A DNA stretch of 54,401 nt from the NCBI GenBank assembly GCA_947504185.1, contig CANNGJ010000020.1:1-54401 (forward strand). The letters run 5' to 3'. The notes under the pieces were generated by a model. It did not search any database. It saw only the letters and a program-made list of their open reading frames with translations, and was not told the DNA's origin. Positions 40,830 through 50,287 of the stretch are shown piece after piece; position 1 is the stretch's first letter; every line of letters begins with the position of its first letter. The position numbers and the translations under genes were made by a program. This stretch comes from an uncultured Tenacibaculum sp. GTDB lineage: Bacteria > Bacteroidota > Bacteroidia > Flavobacteriales > Flavobacteriaceae.

Positions 40830-42608
40830 TTATTTCCCTTCCATTTTCTTCTTTAATTCAGCTAATCCACCGATATCACCTAATGTAGTTTTTTCTGCAT
40901 CATTGGCTTTTTTAGCAGCAGCTTTGATATTTCTCTTTTCTTCTTCCTTAAAGATAGAAGTATGAGAAACAACAATTCTACGGTACTCTTTACTAAATTC
41001 AGTAACGATGAACTGTACAGTATCACCTTTAGCTAATTTAGATCCGTCTTCTTTTTCTAAGAAACGAGTTGGAGCAAATGCTTCGATACCATCAGCAAAA
41101 GTTACTGTTGCACCTTTATCATTTTTCTCTTTGATTGTACCTTCGTGAGTTGATCCGATAGCATAAGTAGCTTCGTGAGCATCCCAAGGGTTATCTTGAG
41201 TTTGCTTATGACCTAAGTTTAACTTACGGTTTTCAACATCTAATTCTAATACTTGAACTTCTAATTTATCACCAACAGTTACGAAATCTGATGGGTGCTT
41301 AATTTTCTTAGTCCAAGATAAATCAGAGATATATACTAATCCGTCGATACCTTCTTCTAATTCTACGAATACACCGAAGTTAGTATAGTTACGTACAGTA
41401 CCAGTATGCGTTGAACCTACAGGATACTTTGTAGTAATATCTGTCCATGGATCTGGGTGTAATTGCTTCATACCTAAAGACATCTTACGTTCTTCGCGGT
41501 CTAATGTTAAGATTTGAGCTTCAACTACGTCACCAACTTTTACGAAATCTCCTGCAGAACGTAAGTGTGTAGACCAAGACATTTCAGAAACGTGAATTAA
41601 TCCTTCAACACCTTCTTCAACTTCTACGAATGCACCGTAATCAGCTAAAACAACTACTTTACCGTTTACTTTATCTCCAACTTTTAATTCAGAGTTTAAA
41701 GCTTCCCAAGGGTGAGCAGATAATTGTTTTAATCCTAATTGGATTCTAGACTTGTTATCATCAAAGTCTAAAATTACAACGTTTAATTTTTGATCTAATT
41801 CAACAACCTCGTTCGGGTGGTTGATACGAGACCAAGATAAATCAGTAATGTGTACTAATCCGTCAACACCACCTAAATCAACAAAGACACCGTAAGAAGT
41901 AATGTTTTTAACAACACCTTCTAATACTTGTCCTTTTTCTAATTGACCGATGATTTCTTTCTTTTGATCTTCTAAATCAGCTTCGATTAACGCTTTATGA
42001 GAAACTACTACGTTCTTAAATTCGTGGTTGATTTTAACAACTTTGAATTCCATAGTTTTTTCTACATACTGATCGTAATCTCTAATAGGCTTCACATCAA
42101 TTTGAGAACCTGGTAAGAATGCTTCAATACCAAATACATCAACGATCATACCTCCACGAGTTCTACACTTAACAAAACCGTTAACGATTTCTCCAGTTTC
42201 GTGAGCATTGTTTACTCTATCCCATGCTTTAATTACACGAGCTTTTTTGTGAGATAATACTAATTGACCAGAAGAATCTTCTCTTTTGTCAACTAATACT
42301 TCTACTGTATCTCCAACAGCTAAGCTTGGGTTGTAACGGAATTCGTTTAAAGAAATAACTCCTTCTGATTTAGAGTTGATGTCGATAATCGCATCTCTAT
42401 CAGTAATTCTTGTTACCAAACCTTCGATTACATCACGCTCATTTACGAAACCTACTGTTCCTTCTAACGCTTGTTCAAATTCTTTTAATTTAGCTTCATC
42501 AACTTCATCAATACCTTCTTCGTATTTGTGCCAGTTAAAAGTTGCTAAAAATTCTGCTGGGTTTACTTTAACTGCTTCAGCAGCTACTGTTTTTGTTTCT
42601 TCAGACAT
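40830..42608 (-). CDS. rpsA: 30S ribosomal protein S1
   Basis: A 592-residue protein with six S1/OB repeats, for example GYVNERDVIEGLV-type start then LEGVVKNITSYGVFVDLGGV, VNGKVVVLADYGAFVEVEEG and HTGTVRNYTNFGVFVELEEG. Each is followed by a GLVHITDLSW or GLIHVSEMSW motif. S1 recruits mRNA to the 30S subunit, which matters in Bacteroidota where Shine-Dalgarno sequences are weak. It is a single-gene unit with a roughly 200-bp upstream leader and a strong terminator. Its leftward orientation right of dif places it on the leading strand. Confidence 0.97.
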   Translation of the reverse strand: MSEETKTVAAEAVKVNPAEFLATFNWHKYEEGIDEVDEAKLKEFEQALEGTVGFVNERDVIEGLVTRITDRDAIIDINSKSEGVISLNEFRYNPSLAVGDTVEVLVDKREDSSGQLVLSHKKARVIKAWDRVNNAHETGEIVNGFVKCRTRGGMIVDVFGIEAFLPGSQIDVKPIRDYDQYVEKTMEFKVVKINHEFKNVVVSHKALIEADLEDQKKEIIGQLEKGQVLEGVVKNITSYGVFVDLGGVDGLVHITDLSWSRINHPNEVVELDQKLNVVILDFDDNKSRIQLGLKQLSAHPWEALNSELKVGDKVNGKVVVLADYGAFVEVEEGVEGLIHVSEMSWSTHLRSAGDFVKVGDVVEAQILTLDREERKMSLGMKQLHPDPWTDITTKYPVGSTHTGTVRNYTNFGVFVELEEGIDGLVYISDLSWTKKIKHPSDFVTVGDKLEVQVLELDVENRKLNLGHKQTQDNPWDAHEATYAIGSTHEGTIKEKNDKGATVTFADGIEAFAPTRFLEKEDGSKLAKGDTVQFIVTEFSKEYRRIVVSHTSIFKEEEKRNIKAAAKKANDAEKTTLGDIGGLAELKKKMEGK

Positions 42609-42823
42609 TCTGAATAATACTTTGTATCTTTTTGTTAGTCAGATTTTTAACAATACTAACGTCAAGAGAAATTAAACTTATATAAATATTTTTTTCACCT
42701 TTTATAAATCTGTTCTTGTAAAAAGGCGTGCAAATTTACGAAGTTTAATTGAAATAACCTATAAAGGTTTTGGTTTTTAGTGAGTTGTGAGATAGCTAGA
42801 TATTTTTTTTGATGAAATATATG

Positions 42824-43711
42824 TTATTTCATTTTTAAATCAGATTCAATATCTACCCATTTAACTCTCCAATTATTTCCTTCATGATCACCTGTTGTGA
42901 AAAAGAGAAACTTATTGTCAGGAGTTAGATAAGGATTTCCTTGCCCTAAGCTGTTTATTTCATTATTTAGTTTTATTGCTTTTGACCAATCATTTTGATC
43001 TTTTTTAAAGCTTACATTAAGATTAAGTTGGTCTTCGATAGAAGCAAAAATTAAATACTTTTCATTTGGAGAAACATAAGGAGTACATCTACCATTGCTT
43101 ACATTATCAGAAGAAAAAACTTTCTCTGCATCAGAGAATTTATTATTTACTAGTTTAGATCTATAAATATCCATCTCACTATAATCTAAATTACTAGAAT
43201 GATAATATAGAGTTCCAGAATTAGTAATTGATGGGTGAGAAATTAATTTACTTCTCATATTTGGAATATCAACATAAACAGGTTTACTCCATTTTCCTCC
43301 AATATTATCAGATCTCCAAATGTGCCATGTTGAAAGGATTCCATCAATATTCACAGGTCGAGTTGAGCTAAAATAAATAGAATTTCCATCTGGAGAAAAA
43401 CTCATTCCGTGATCATCATCCTTACTATTAAAAAAGGCTTCTTTGGGTTTTGACCATCTATTGTTTAGCCTACTAATAATATATACATCAAAGTTTTTAA
43501 AATTCTTATCAGAAACGGTATAGTAATATTCTTTTAAATCTGGACTAAAAACCCCTTTATGTATAATTTTATTATCAGAAATTATACTTACTTTGAATTC
43601 GATTGGAGTATTTTTAGGGATATTTTCAGTGAAGAATTTTTCTTTAGTTTTTTTTGTATTACAACTTGTAAAAACAATTATGAATAACATTACAATTTTA
43701 AACTTTTTCAT
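42824..43711 (-). CDS. TolB-like WD40/PD40-repeat lipoprotein
   Basis: Lipoprotein signal with lipobox FTSC near residues 14-17, then repeated beta-propeller blades with the PD40 pattern: FSPDGNSIYFSSTRPVNIDG, SHPSITNSGTLYYHSS, YVSPNEKYLIFAS and YLTPDNKFLFFTTGDHEG. About five blades are visible in 295 residues. It is probably a periplasmic or surface binding protein; the ligand is unknown. It stands alone. Confidence 0.85.
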   Translation of the reverse strand: MKKFKIVMLFIIVFTSCNTKKTKEKFFTENIPKNTPIEFKVSIISDNKIIHKGVFSPDLKEYYYTVSDKNFKNFDVYIISRLNNRWSKPKEAFFNSKDDDHGMSFSPDGNSIYFSSTRPVNIDGILSTWHIWRSDNIGGKWSKPVYVDIPNMRSKLISHPSITNSGTLYYHSSNLDYSEMDIYRSKLVNNKFSDAEKVFSSDNVSNGRCTPYVSPNEKYLIFASIEDQLNLNVSFKKDQNDWSKAIKLNNEINSLGQGNPYLTPDNKFLFFTTGDHEGNNWRVKWVDIESDLKMK

Positions 43712-43760
43712 TCCTATTAATATCTAATTTAACAAAACAGAGACTTTATATTGATAAATA

Positions 43761-44375
43761 CTATTCAATTTCTTTAATTTCAACCTTAAAAAGATTATCA
43801 AAAATATCGAAAATCATTTGCGCTTCTTTTTTACGAACAGAAATGGTGTATTCACAATCCATTTCTAATTTCTGACCTACAATATTTAAGTTTCGTTCTT
43901 TTACAATACGCTGTACTTTATTCATCATATCATATCCAAAAGAAAGCTTGTATCGAATATCAATTGTTTTTTCTATGATTTCTGAAGCATCTAAAGCAAG
44001 TTGTGCAGAATTACGATACGCGTTTATCAACCCTCCTACTCCTAGTTTGGTCCCTCCAAAATAACGCACAGAAACAATTAAAATATTGGTAACATCAAAT
44101 GCTTGTATTTGGCCATAAATTGGCATTCCAGCAGAATTACTTGGCTCACCATCGTCATTAGCTCTAAATCGAATGGTTTCTGTACCAAACTGCCATGCAT
44201 AACAAAAATGACGCGCAGAATGATGCTTCTTTTTTAAACCCTCAATAGCCTCTTTTACATCATCTTCATTAAAAACAGGAAATGCATATCCGAAAAATTT
44301 ACTATTACGGTCTTTAAATAATGTCTCTTCAGAAGGAACATCAATCGTTTTATAAGTGTCTTTAATCTCGCTCAT
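43761..44375 (-). CDS. YigZ/IMPACT-family protein
   Basis: 204 residues with the IMPACT N-terminal signature: SKFFGYAFPVFNEDDVKEAI, HSARHFCYAWQFG, RANDDGEPSNSAGMPIYGQI and VSVRYFGGTKLGVGGLINAYRNSA. A C-terminal ferredoxin-like domain follows. Bacterial members are linked to translation regulation or RNA binding, without a proven reaction. Its start abuts the stop of the EamA gene upstream, with a one-base overlap. Confidence 0.93.
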   Translation of the reverse strand: MSEIKDTYKTIDVPSEETLFKDRNSKFFGYAFPVFNEDDVKEAIEGLKKKHHSARHFCYAWQFGTETIRFRANDDGEPSNSAGMPIYGQIQAFDVTNILIVSVRYFGGTKLGVGGLINAYRNSAQLALDASEIIEKTIDIRYKLSFGYDMMNKVQRIVKERNLNIVGQKLEMDCEYTISVRKKEAQMIFDIFDNLFKVEIKEIE

Positions 44376-45238
44376 TATGCCGAAGCTACTAATAAAATAC
44401 TAATTACTGCCAACCCAATACCAATCCAATTTTTCTTTATCAGTTTTTCTTTAAAGAAAGCTAATGCAAAAATAGTGGTTAATATTACTATAGACACATT
44501 GTTAATAGTGAATAAAGTAGAACTTTCTAAGCCTTTTGTTTGTAGAGCTTTTATTAAAAATTCCATTGAATAATAATTCGGAACGCCTAAGACTACTCCA
44601 CCAACTAAGTTCTTCCAATGAAATTTAAACTTTCCATTAATCATTTGAGTTACTACTACAAAAAGTCCTAATATAAAAGCACAACCAAAAATAGTGGCTA
44701 AAAACATTGGTACTGCTTCGTCGGAAACATAGGTAGTTTCTACATATTTTAACAATGCGTCGATACAACCAGATCCCACGAAAAGTAATAATGGAAATAA
44801 TAAGTTTTTAAATTTTACAGGAGCAGTATCACTTTTTGCTGATGATAAATAAACAGCGACTAAAGCTAAAAGAATTCCAATAACTTTTACAAAACCAACA
44901 CTTTCTTTATAAATAAATATCCCTGCTATAATTGGGATAACTACCGACATTTTACCAGCTACTGAGGCTACAGAAAGTCCGTTTCTTTGCGCTGTGATTC
45001 CCATTACATTAAATACGGAAATGAATAAAAAACCTAAGCAGAAAGCGCCAATAAACCAAGGTTGTTGCGGTATTTCTGAAACAGGTAAAGATATGTTTGA
45101 TGTAAATAAACCAAACGATAATGCTATTGCATAATTTATAACAATTGCTTGTAAAGTGTTAATTTTAAAAACATCAAAGAGTTTGAAAATTACAAACAAC
45201 AAACTCGAAATTAAAATACTTAAAACTAAATAAATCAC
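44375..45238 (-). CDS. EamA/DMT-family transporter
   Basis: 287 residues with ten predicted helices in two EamA halves (IVINYAIALSFGLFTSNI then SVASVAGKMSVVIPIIAGIF, and later LLFPLLLFVGSGCIDALLKY then TLFTINNVSIVILTTIFALA). It ends in a basic loop and final helix WIGIGLAVISILLV. It probably exports a metabolite; the substrate is unknown. It overlaps the HAD gene upstream by 4 bp and the YigZ gene downstream by one base, so it lies in an operon from ribD to yigZ. Confidence 0.9.
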   Translation of the reverse strand: MIYLVLSILISSLLFVIFKLFDVFKINTLQAIVINYAIALSFGLFTSNISLPVSEIPQQPWFIGAFCLGFLFISVFNVMGITAQRNGLSVASVAGKMSVVIPIIAGIFIYKESVGFVKVIGILLALVAVYLSSAKSDTAPVKFKNLLFPLLLFVGSGCIDALLKYVETTYVSDEAVPMFLATIFGCAFILGLFVVVTQMINGKFKFHWKNLVGGVVLGVPNYYSMEFLIKALQTKGLESSTLFTINNVSIVILTTIFALAFFKEKLIKKNWIGIGLAVISILLVASA

Positions 45239-45846
45239 GCTGTAAACTCTTTTCTTTTTAATAAATCAACTACATCATCTTCTCCTGGAATTAAGTTCCA
45301 AACATGAACCCCTAATTTTTTAGCTGCATTTGTATTTTCTTTAAGATCGTCTACGAAAATAGTTTCTGATGCTTCTAAGTTATTTTCTTTTAATACAAAT
45401 TCATAAATATTAGCGTTGGGTTTTCTAAAATTGATTTCGTGAGATAAATAAAATTGTTCGAAACAGTTTTTAAACTCATTGTATAATTCCATTCCCCAAT
45501 CGTTTTGGATCCAAGAAATATGTAAGTCGTTTGTATTACTTAATAGGAATATGCGATATTTATTTGTAGCAACTAATTTTTTTAAAAACTCTAATCTATG
45601 TTTAGGAAACTCTAATAAAATTGCATTCCAAGCAAAAACTAAATCCTTTTTAGGTATTGAAAATTTTTTATTAAAAAAGTTGATGAATTCTTCTGTAGAA
45701 ATCAATCCCATTTCAAACTGATAATACTGCTGAATCATTTCTTCAGTAATCTCAGTAACTCCTAATTTTGCTAACTCCTTATAGGTAGCCTCTTTATCTA
45801 AATTGATGAATATGTCACCAAAATCAAAAATGATATTTTTAATCAT
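45235..45846 (-). CDS. HAD-family hydrolase
   Basis: The N-terminal motif is IIFDFGDIFINLD, where the first Asp is the nucleophile. A Gly-Asp takes the place of the usual second Gly-Val region. Motif II is FLLSNTNDLH, motif III lysine sits in HEINFRKPNANIYEF, and motif IV is TIFVDDLKENTNAAKKLG. The small cap is helical. YihX/FMN-phosphatase-like haloacid dehalogenase hydrolases look like this; with ribD next door, a flavin-pathway phosphatase is possible. It overlaps ribD's 3' end by 8 bp. Confidence 0.88.
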   Translation of the reverse strand: MIKNIIFDFGDIFINLDKEATYKELAKLGVTEITEEMIQQYYQFEMGLISTEEFINFFNKKFSIPKKDLVFAWNAILLEFPKHRLEFLKKLVATNKYRIFLLSNTNDLHISWIQNDWGMELYNEFKNCFEQFYLSHEINFRKPNANIYEFVLKENNLEASETIFVDDLKENTNAAKKLGVHVWNLIPGEDDVVDLLKRKEFTA

Positions 45847-46879
45847 TTATATATGTCTTTAGCACATCGTTCCCGATGCTTTCTTCTTTTTTTAATTTTC
45901 CTTTTAAAATAGGTGCTTCTATCCCACTCTTAAATTCATTCGTTCCAATAAAAACTCTAGCCTCATCCCATAAATTAGCATCAATAAAAGTTTGTAAAGT
46001 TTTAGCACCTCCTTCTATAATTATTGATTGAATATTCTCTTCTTGAAGAGCAGTGCAAACTTGTTCAACAAGATTAGAAGAAAAATCTATTTGTTTAAAA
46101 AGTAGATTCTCTTGAGATTCAGTTTTGCTTTTAGATGCTGTTAAAACAATTGTTTTTACGCTATTGTCAAAAATATTCACACCAGCAGGAATTCGTAAAT
46201 CTTTATCCAAGACAACTCTAATAGGATTGTTTCCTGTCCAACTACGAACATTTAATGATGGATTATCAGCAATAACAGTATTCGTACCAACAAGAATAGC
46301 ATGCTCTTCACTACGCCATTTGTGCACCAATTGTTGTGAGTATTGATTGGAAATCCACACTGGTTTTTGTGCATCTTTAGTTAGCGGAGCTATAAATCCA
46401 TTAGTTGTTTCTGCCCATTTTAGAATTATATAAGGACGCTTTTTATTTTGAGTAGTAAAAAATCGTTTGTGATACTCTTTACATTCCTCTTCTAAAACTC
46501 CAACAATTATATTGCAACCAGCATTTTTTAACCGTTCAATACCTTTACCTGCTACTAGGCTATTTGTGTCTAAACATCCTATAACAACATTAGGAATCTT
46601 ACTTTTTACAATTAAATCAGCACAAGGAGGTGTTTTTCCATAATGTGAGCAAGGTTCTAACGTAACATAAATAGTAGCTTCTTTTAAAAGTTCTTTATTT
46701 GTTACAGAATTTATAGCGTTTACTTCAGCATGATTTCCTCCATAAGGAGATGTATAACCTTCTCCTATAATTTTATCATTACGTGCTACAACTGCACCTA
46801 CTGACGGATTAGGTCTTGTGGTTCCAATTCCGTTTTTAGCAAGTTGTAAACAGCGTTTTATGTATTTTTTGTGATTCAA
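45839..46879 (-). CDS. ribD: Bifunctional riboflavin deaminase/reductase
   Basis: The N-terminal deaminase has zinc motif GGNHAEVNAI (HAE near residue 51) and PCSHYGKTPPCADLI (about 75-89). The C-terminal reductase (about 145-346) has PYIILKWAETTNGFIAP and SIIIEGGAKTLQTFIDANLWDE. It carries out two successive steps of riboflavin synthesis on the pyrimidine intermediate. The HAD phosphatase downstream, overlapping by 8 bp, could supply the missing dephosphorylation. Confidence 0.95.
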   Translation of the reverse strand: MNHKKYIKRCLQLAKNGIGTTRPNPSVGAVVARNDKIIGEGYTSPYGGNHAEVNAINSVTNKELLKEATIYVTLEPCSHYGKTPPCADLIVKSKIPNVVIGCLDTNSLVAGKGIERLKNAGCNIIVGVLEEECKEYHKRFFTTQNKKRPYIILKWAETTNGFIAPLTKDAQKPVWISNQYSQQLVHKWRSEEHAILVGTNTVIADNPSLNVRSWTGNNPIRVVLDKDLRIPAGVNIFDNSVKTIVLTASKSKTESQENLLFKQIDFSSNLVEQVCTALQEENIQSIIIEGGAKTLQTFIDANLWDEARVFIGTNEFKSGIEAPILKGKLKKEESIGNDVLKTYIND

Positions 46880-46884
46880 AAAAA

Positions 46885-47349
46885 TTATAGCTTTATTTTA
46901 ACATCCTCAGTTTTATCGATTGGATATGTATGTGATATCCCAAAAACTTTATAGTTTAAATCTCCTTTAAACTGCACTTTTAAACTTTGATTTAATAATG
47001 AAGTTAAAATGCCTCCTAAAATTCCGTTTTTATTATTATTGAAAACTTTTTTAGCAGGAATAATAACCTTTAAAGGAATTGTGAAATCTTCACGAGCTGG
47101 TACTTTAAACTCATCAGAAGAAACTTGCGCTACTTCTACTCCATTTATAATTACTTTAATTTCATCAGTTGAAATCTTACCTCCTATATCATTTGGGTTT
47201 TTAAAAAAAGCATTTGCACCAATTCTAACGGTATCAGAAACAAAAGAAATAATTTTAATGTCATCTACCTTTAAGAAAACAGGCTTCTCTTTTATAGAAC
47301 AACTAATAATTAATATGATTAATGCTATAAAATAAACAAATTTCTTCAT
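46885..47349 (-). CDS. LEA-type-2-like lipoprotein
   Basis: Lipoprotein signal MKKFVYFIALIILIISCSIK, then a LEA14/WHy-like beta sandwich: VRIGANAFFKNPNDIGGKIS, IKVIINGVEVAQVSSDEFKV and REDFTIPLKVIIPAKKVF. Members bind or protect envelope components under stress; function is not established. It is 5 bp upstream of ribD in the same direction and probably heads the operon. Confidence 0.85.
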   Translation of the reverse strand: MKKFVYFIALIILIISCSIKEKPVFLKVDDIKIISFVSDTVRIGANAFFKNPNDIGGKISTDEIKVIINGVEVAQVSSDEFKVPAREDFTIPLKVIIPAKKVFNNNKNGILGGILTSLLNQSLKVQFKGDLNYKVFGISHTYPIDKTEDVKIKL

Positions 47350-47402
47350 GTGTATTCGTGTTTTTTTTTGGTACTTTGCTCTTGCAAAAGTACTATATTC
47401 CT

Positions 47403-47894
47403 ATGATTACTTCTGATTTTATTATAAGAGAAATTAAACCTAAAGATAACGCACAAATAGCACAAGTTATTCGTGATGTTTTAAATGAATTTGGTGCTCC
47501 AAAAACAGGAACAGCTTATGAAGATAGGGCGACTGATGAAATGTTTGAGACTTACCAGAAAGAGAAATCTTCTTATTTTGTAATAGAGCAAGATGATAAA
47601 ATTATTGGAGGCGCAGGTTTTGCTGCTCTTGATAATTTTGAAGGAAATGTTTGTGAGCTACAAAAAATGTACTTTTTACCAATAGCGAGAGGAAAAGGAT
47701 TGGGCAGCAGATTAATAAACCATTGCTTATCTAACGCTAAAGCAAAAGGTTTTGAACAATGCTACTTAGAAACCATGCCTTATATGGATGCAGCTAGAGC
47801 TTTATATAAAAAAAACGGCTTTATAAGTTTAGAAAAACCTTTGGGAGATACAGGACATTATTCTTGTAGTGTATGGATGCTTAAAGAATTATAA
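47403..47894 (+). CDS. GNAT-family acetyltransferase
   Basis: A 163-residue N-acetyltransferase with the acetyl-CoA loop KMYFLPIARGKGLGSRLINHCL (Q/RxxGxG/A near 98-106) and the helix YMDAARALYKKNGFISL. I start at ATG 47403 (MITSDFIIREIKPKDNAQ), as the GNAT fold begins there. The upstream ATG at 47358 would add 15 unrelated residues. It ends 1 bp before prmC. The substrate is unknown, but it precedes the release-factor methyltransferase. Confidence 0.88.
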   Translation: MITSDFIIREIKPKDNAQIAQVIRDVLNEFGAPKTGTAYEDRATDEMFETYQKEKSSYFVIEQDDKIIGGAGFAALDNFEGNVCELQKMYFLPIARGKGLGSRLINHCLSNAKAKGFEQCYLETMPYMDAARALYKKNGFISLEKPLGDTGHYSCSVWMLKEL

Positions 47895-47895
47895 A

Positions 47896-48738
47896 ATGAC
47901 ACTTAAAAATTTCAGAACTTTTTTTAATAAAGAATTTGAGGGTTTATGTCCTCAAACAGAAACAGATACTTTTTTCTTTTTTTTGATTGAAGAGTATTTA
48001 GGTTTTCAGCGAATTGATTTAACCCTGAAACCAGATTTTGAAATTTCTATAGAAAAGCAAGAGTTGTTTCATGAAGCCATCGTTCGATTAAAAAATGAAG
48101 AACCTATACAATATATTTTAGGTTATACTGAGTTTTATGGATTGCCTTTTAAGGTTAATACCAATACTTTAATTCCTAGACCTGAAACTGAAGAGTTAGC
48201 AGAATGGGTTTTATCTGAGATTAATAAAGATTCAAATGTTTCCATTTTAGATATTGGTACAGGTACAGGGTGCATACCTATTACACTTTCAAAACATTTA
48301 TCTAAAGCAATTGTTAGTGCAATTGATGTTTCTGAAGAAGCTCTAAAAATTGCAAATGAGAATGCCATTTTAAATAAAGTTTCGGTTGATTTTATTCAAA
48401 AGGATATATTAAAAACTGATGAACTTAAAGATTACGATATCATTGTTTCAAATCCTCCATATGTAAGAAACCTTGAGAAAGTTGAAATAAAAAACAATGT
48501 ATTAGAAAACGAACCTCATTTAGCATTGTTTGTAGAAGATGACAATCCGTTGGTTTTTTATAATAAAATTGCTGATTTAGCTAAAAAATCGCTTACTAAA
48601 AAGGGATTATTGTTTTTTGAAATCAATCAATATTTAGGAAAGGAAACAGTTGATATGCTAAAAGAAAAAGGTTTTAAAAATATAGAACTTCGTAAAGATT
48701 TATTTGGCAATGATAGAATGATAAAAGCTAGTTTGTAA
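47896..48738 (+). CDS. prmC: Release factor glutamine methyltransferase PrmC
   Basis: Methylates the GGQ glutamine of release factors 1 and 2. There is an N-terminal helical substrate-recognition domain. The methyltransferase domain has ILDIGTGTGCIPITLSKHL for AdoMet binding (near 114) and the catalytic NPPYVRN (near 186). I start at ATG 47896 (MTLKNFRTFF), directly after the GNAT stop; 280 residues is typical. It converges on the MocR-type gene with an 11-bp overlap. Confidence 0.94.
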   Translation: MTLKNFRTFFNKEFEGLCPQTETDTFFFFLIEEYLGFQRIDLTLKPDFEISIEKQELFHEAIVRLKNEEPIQYILGYTEFYGLPFKVNTNTLIPRPETEELAEWVLSEINKDSNVSILDIGTGTGCIPITLSKHLSKAIVSAIDVSEEALKIANENAILNKVSVDFIQKDILKTDELKDYDIIVSNPPYVRNLEKVEIKNNVLENEPHLALFVEDDNPLVFYNKIADLAKKSLTKKGLLFFEINQYLGKETVDMLKEKGFKNIELRKDLFGNDRMIKASL

Positions 48739-50206
48739 TAGCAGTCATTGTTTTTTTCAAAATAGAAATCAGTTTGGTAATTTCTTCTTCATTATAAGAA
48801 GCAAACCCAATTCTTATTGCATTATGTTTTGTATTCGCTAAATCATAGCGTTGCCACTCACCTATTTCTAATTGGTGCTTTCTTGCTTCAGCTTCTACTT
48901 GTTTCCAAGAGTATTTCTTATTTAGTTTTACCCAAACAGCCATTCCTCCTTTTGGGATTTTAAATTCAAAATAATTACTTAATTCGTCTTTTAATAATTG
49001 GCAAAATAAATCTCTACGTTGCTTATAAATTTTCATCACCTTTCTTATATGACGATCTAAATCACCAGATTTAATAAAATCAGCAAATGTTAATTCTAAA
49101 AGAGCATCTCCTTGCCTATCTACAAATCCACGAAGTTTTGCAGTTTCACTTACAAACTCTTTAGACGCTATTAAATAACCGATTCTAAAAACTGGTGCCA
49201 CAGTTTTACAAATAGAACCAATGTAAATTACATTTCCGTTATTATCATGACTTGCTAATGGTAAAATAGGTGCATGATTGTAATTAAAGTCGTAATCATA
49301 ATCATCTTCAATAATCGCAAAATCATACTCTTTAGCTAAGTTTAATAAATGAATTCTTCGTTCGGCTGATAAAGTTACTGTTGTTGGGTGATGATGATGA
49401 GAAGTAACATAAACAGCCTTTATTTTTTGTTTTTTACATAATTCTTCAATCTGATCTATTACAAGCCCATTTTCATCTACAGCAACTCTTTTTAAAATAG
49501 CTTTTTGATCTAAAAAGTTATAATCTGCAGAAGCGTAGTTAGTTTCACCTACTACAATTACATCTTTACTTTTTAGTAATAACTGAGAAGATAACCAGAT
49601 TCCCATTTGACTTCCTCGAGTTATTAGAATATTATCTTTTGTAATTTGTAAACCTCTAGTAGTGTTTAAGTATTCTACTAAAGTTAATCGTAATTTATCA
49701 TTACCAAAAGTGGAGCCGTAACCCATTTCTTTGTAAATGTTCTTTTTCGAAGCAATTCTTCGGTATGTTCGTGCAATTTCTTCAGTAGGAATCAGTCTTC
49801 CATCTGATGTCCCGTCATTTATATAAATTGTGTTTTCTTTTTTTACACTTACTTTATGAGGGAAAATTTCATTTGCATAAAAAGTGAATCCTGATTTGTT
49901 TTTTTTATTTTTTGATTGGGTTTCTATAAATTTAGATTGATCTAATAAGGGCAAGTTGTTATGCACAAAAGTTCCTTTTTTAGAAATACTTTCTACCCAG
50001 CCTTGTAAACTCAATTCCTCATAACAGGCAACCACCGTTTTTCTGTGTATGCTTAGTAATTCTGCTAAACTTCTTGAGCCAATTAATTTAGTTCCGGAAG
50101 TCAATTTTCCTTCTTTAATTAAATTAATAAATTGATTAGATAGCTGTAAATACAAAGGTTCTTTACTTTTTCTATTTAATGTTAAGCTGGTCTTATAAGG
50201 AAACAT
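48728..50206 (-). CDS. MocR/PdxR-type GntR regulator with aminotransferase domain
   Basis: The N-terminal GntR winged helix (PLYLQLSNQFINLIKEGKLT and GSRSLAELLSIHRKTVVACY) is joined to a fold-type I aminotransferase domain with YITSHHHHPTTVTLS and DDYDYDFNY. The PLP lysine lies in YIGSICKTVAPVFRIGY. Such proteins use PLP as effector and often control PLP synthesis or GABA/taurine use. It is divergent from an operon that includes a PNPOx-fold protein, which makes vitamin B6 or a linked stress response a likely theme. The divergent gap contains an inverted repeat (see 50208-50250). Confidence 0.93.
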   Translation of the reverse strand: MFPYKTSLTLNRKSKEPLYLQLSNQFINLIKEGKLTSGTKLIGSRSLAELLSIHRKTVVACYEELSLQGWVESISKKGTFVHNNLPLLDQSKFIETQSKNKKNKSGFTFYANEIFPHKVSVKKENTIYINDGTSDGRLIPTEEIARTYRRIASKKNIYKEMGYGSTFGNDKLRLTLVEYLNTTRGLQITKDNILITRGSQMGIWLSSQLLLKSKDVIVVGETNYASADYNFLDQKAILKRVAVDENGLVIDQIEELCKKQKIKAVYVTSHHHHPTTVTLSAERRIHLLNLAKEYDFAIIEDDYDYDFNYNHAPILPLASHDNNGNVIYIGSICKTVAPVFRIGYLIASKEFVSETAKLRGFVDRQGDALLELTFADFIKSGDLDRHIRKVMKIYKQRRDLFCQLLKDELSNYFEFKIPKGGMAVWVKLNKKYSWKQVEAEARKHQLEIGEWQRYDLANTKHNAIRIGFASYNEEEITKLISILKKTMTAITN

Positions 50207-50207
50207 C

Positions 50208-50250
50208 TGGACTATTTGTTACTTTTGTTCTGGATGAATATTGTAGTCCA
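50208..50250. promoter_or_regulatory. Inverted repeat in the MocR divergent region (candidate operator)
   Basis: TGGACTA at 50208-50214 and TAGTCCA at 50244-50250 are perfect complements with centres 36 bp apart. A partial direct repeat CTGGA also occurs at 50230-50234. Spaced half-sites are usual for MocR dimers. The right half-site lies between the candidate -33 and -7 elements of the DinB operon. Confidence 0.6.
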
Positions 50251-50267
50251 TAAAAGTAGTATTTTTG
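50241..50267 (+). promoter_or_regulatory. Candidate promoter of the DinB/GNAT/PNPOx operon
   Basis: TTG at 50241-50243 and TATTTTTG at 50260-50267 fit the Bacteroidota -33/-7 pattern with 16 bp between. The start codon follows 20 bp later. The overlapping TAGTCCA half-site suggests control by the divergent MocR protein. Confidence 0.6.
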
Positions 50268-50287
50268 GATAACAAAACAACTAAAGA

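Noticed and set aside
47009..47335. 108-residue plus-strand open frame
   Set aside because: It is antisense to the LEA-like lipoprotein gene, which has a proper signal and operon position.
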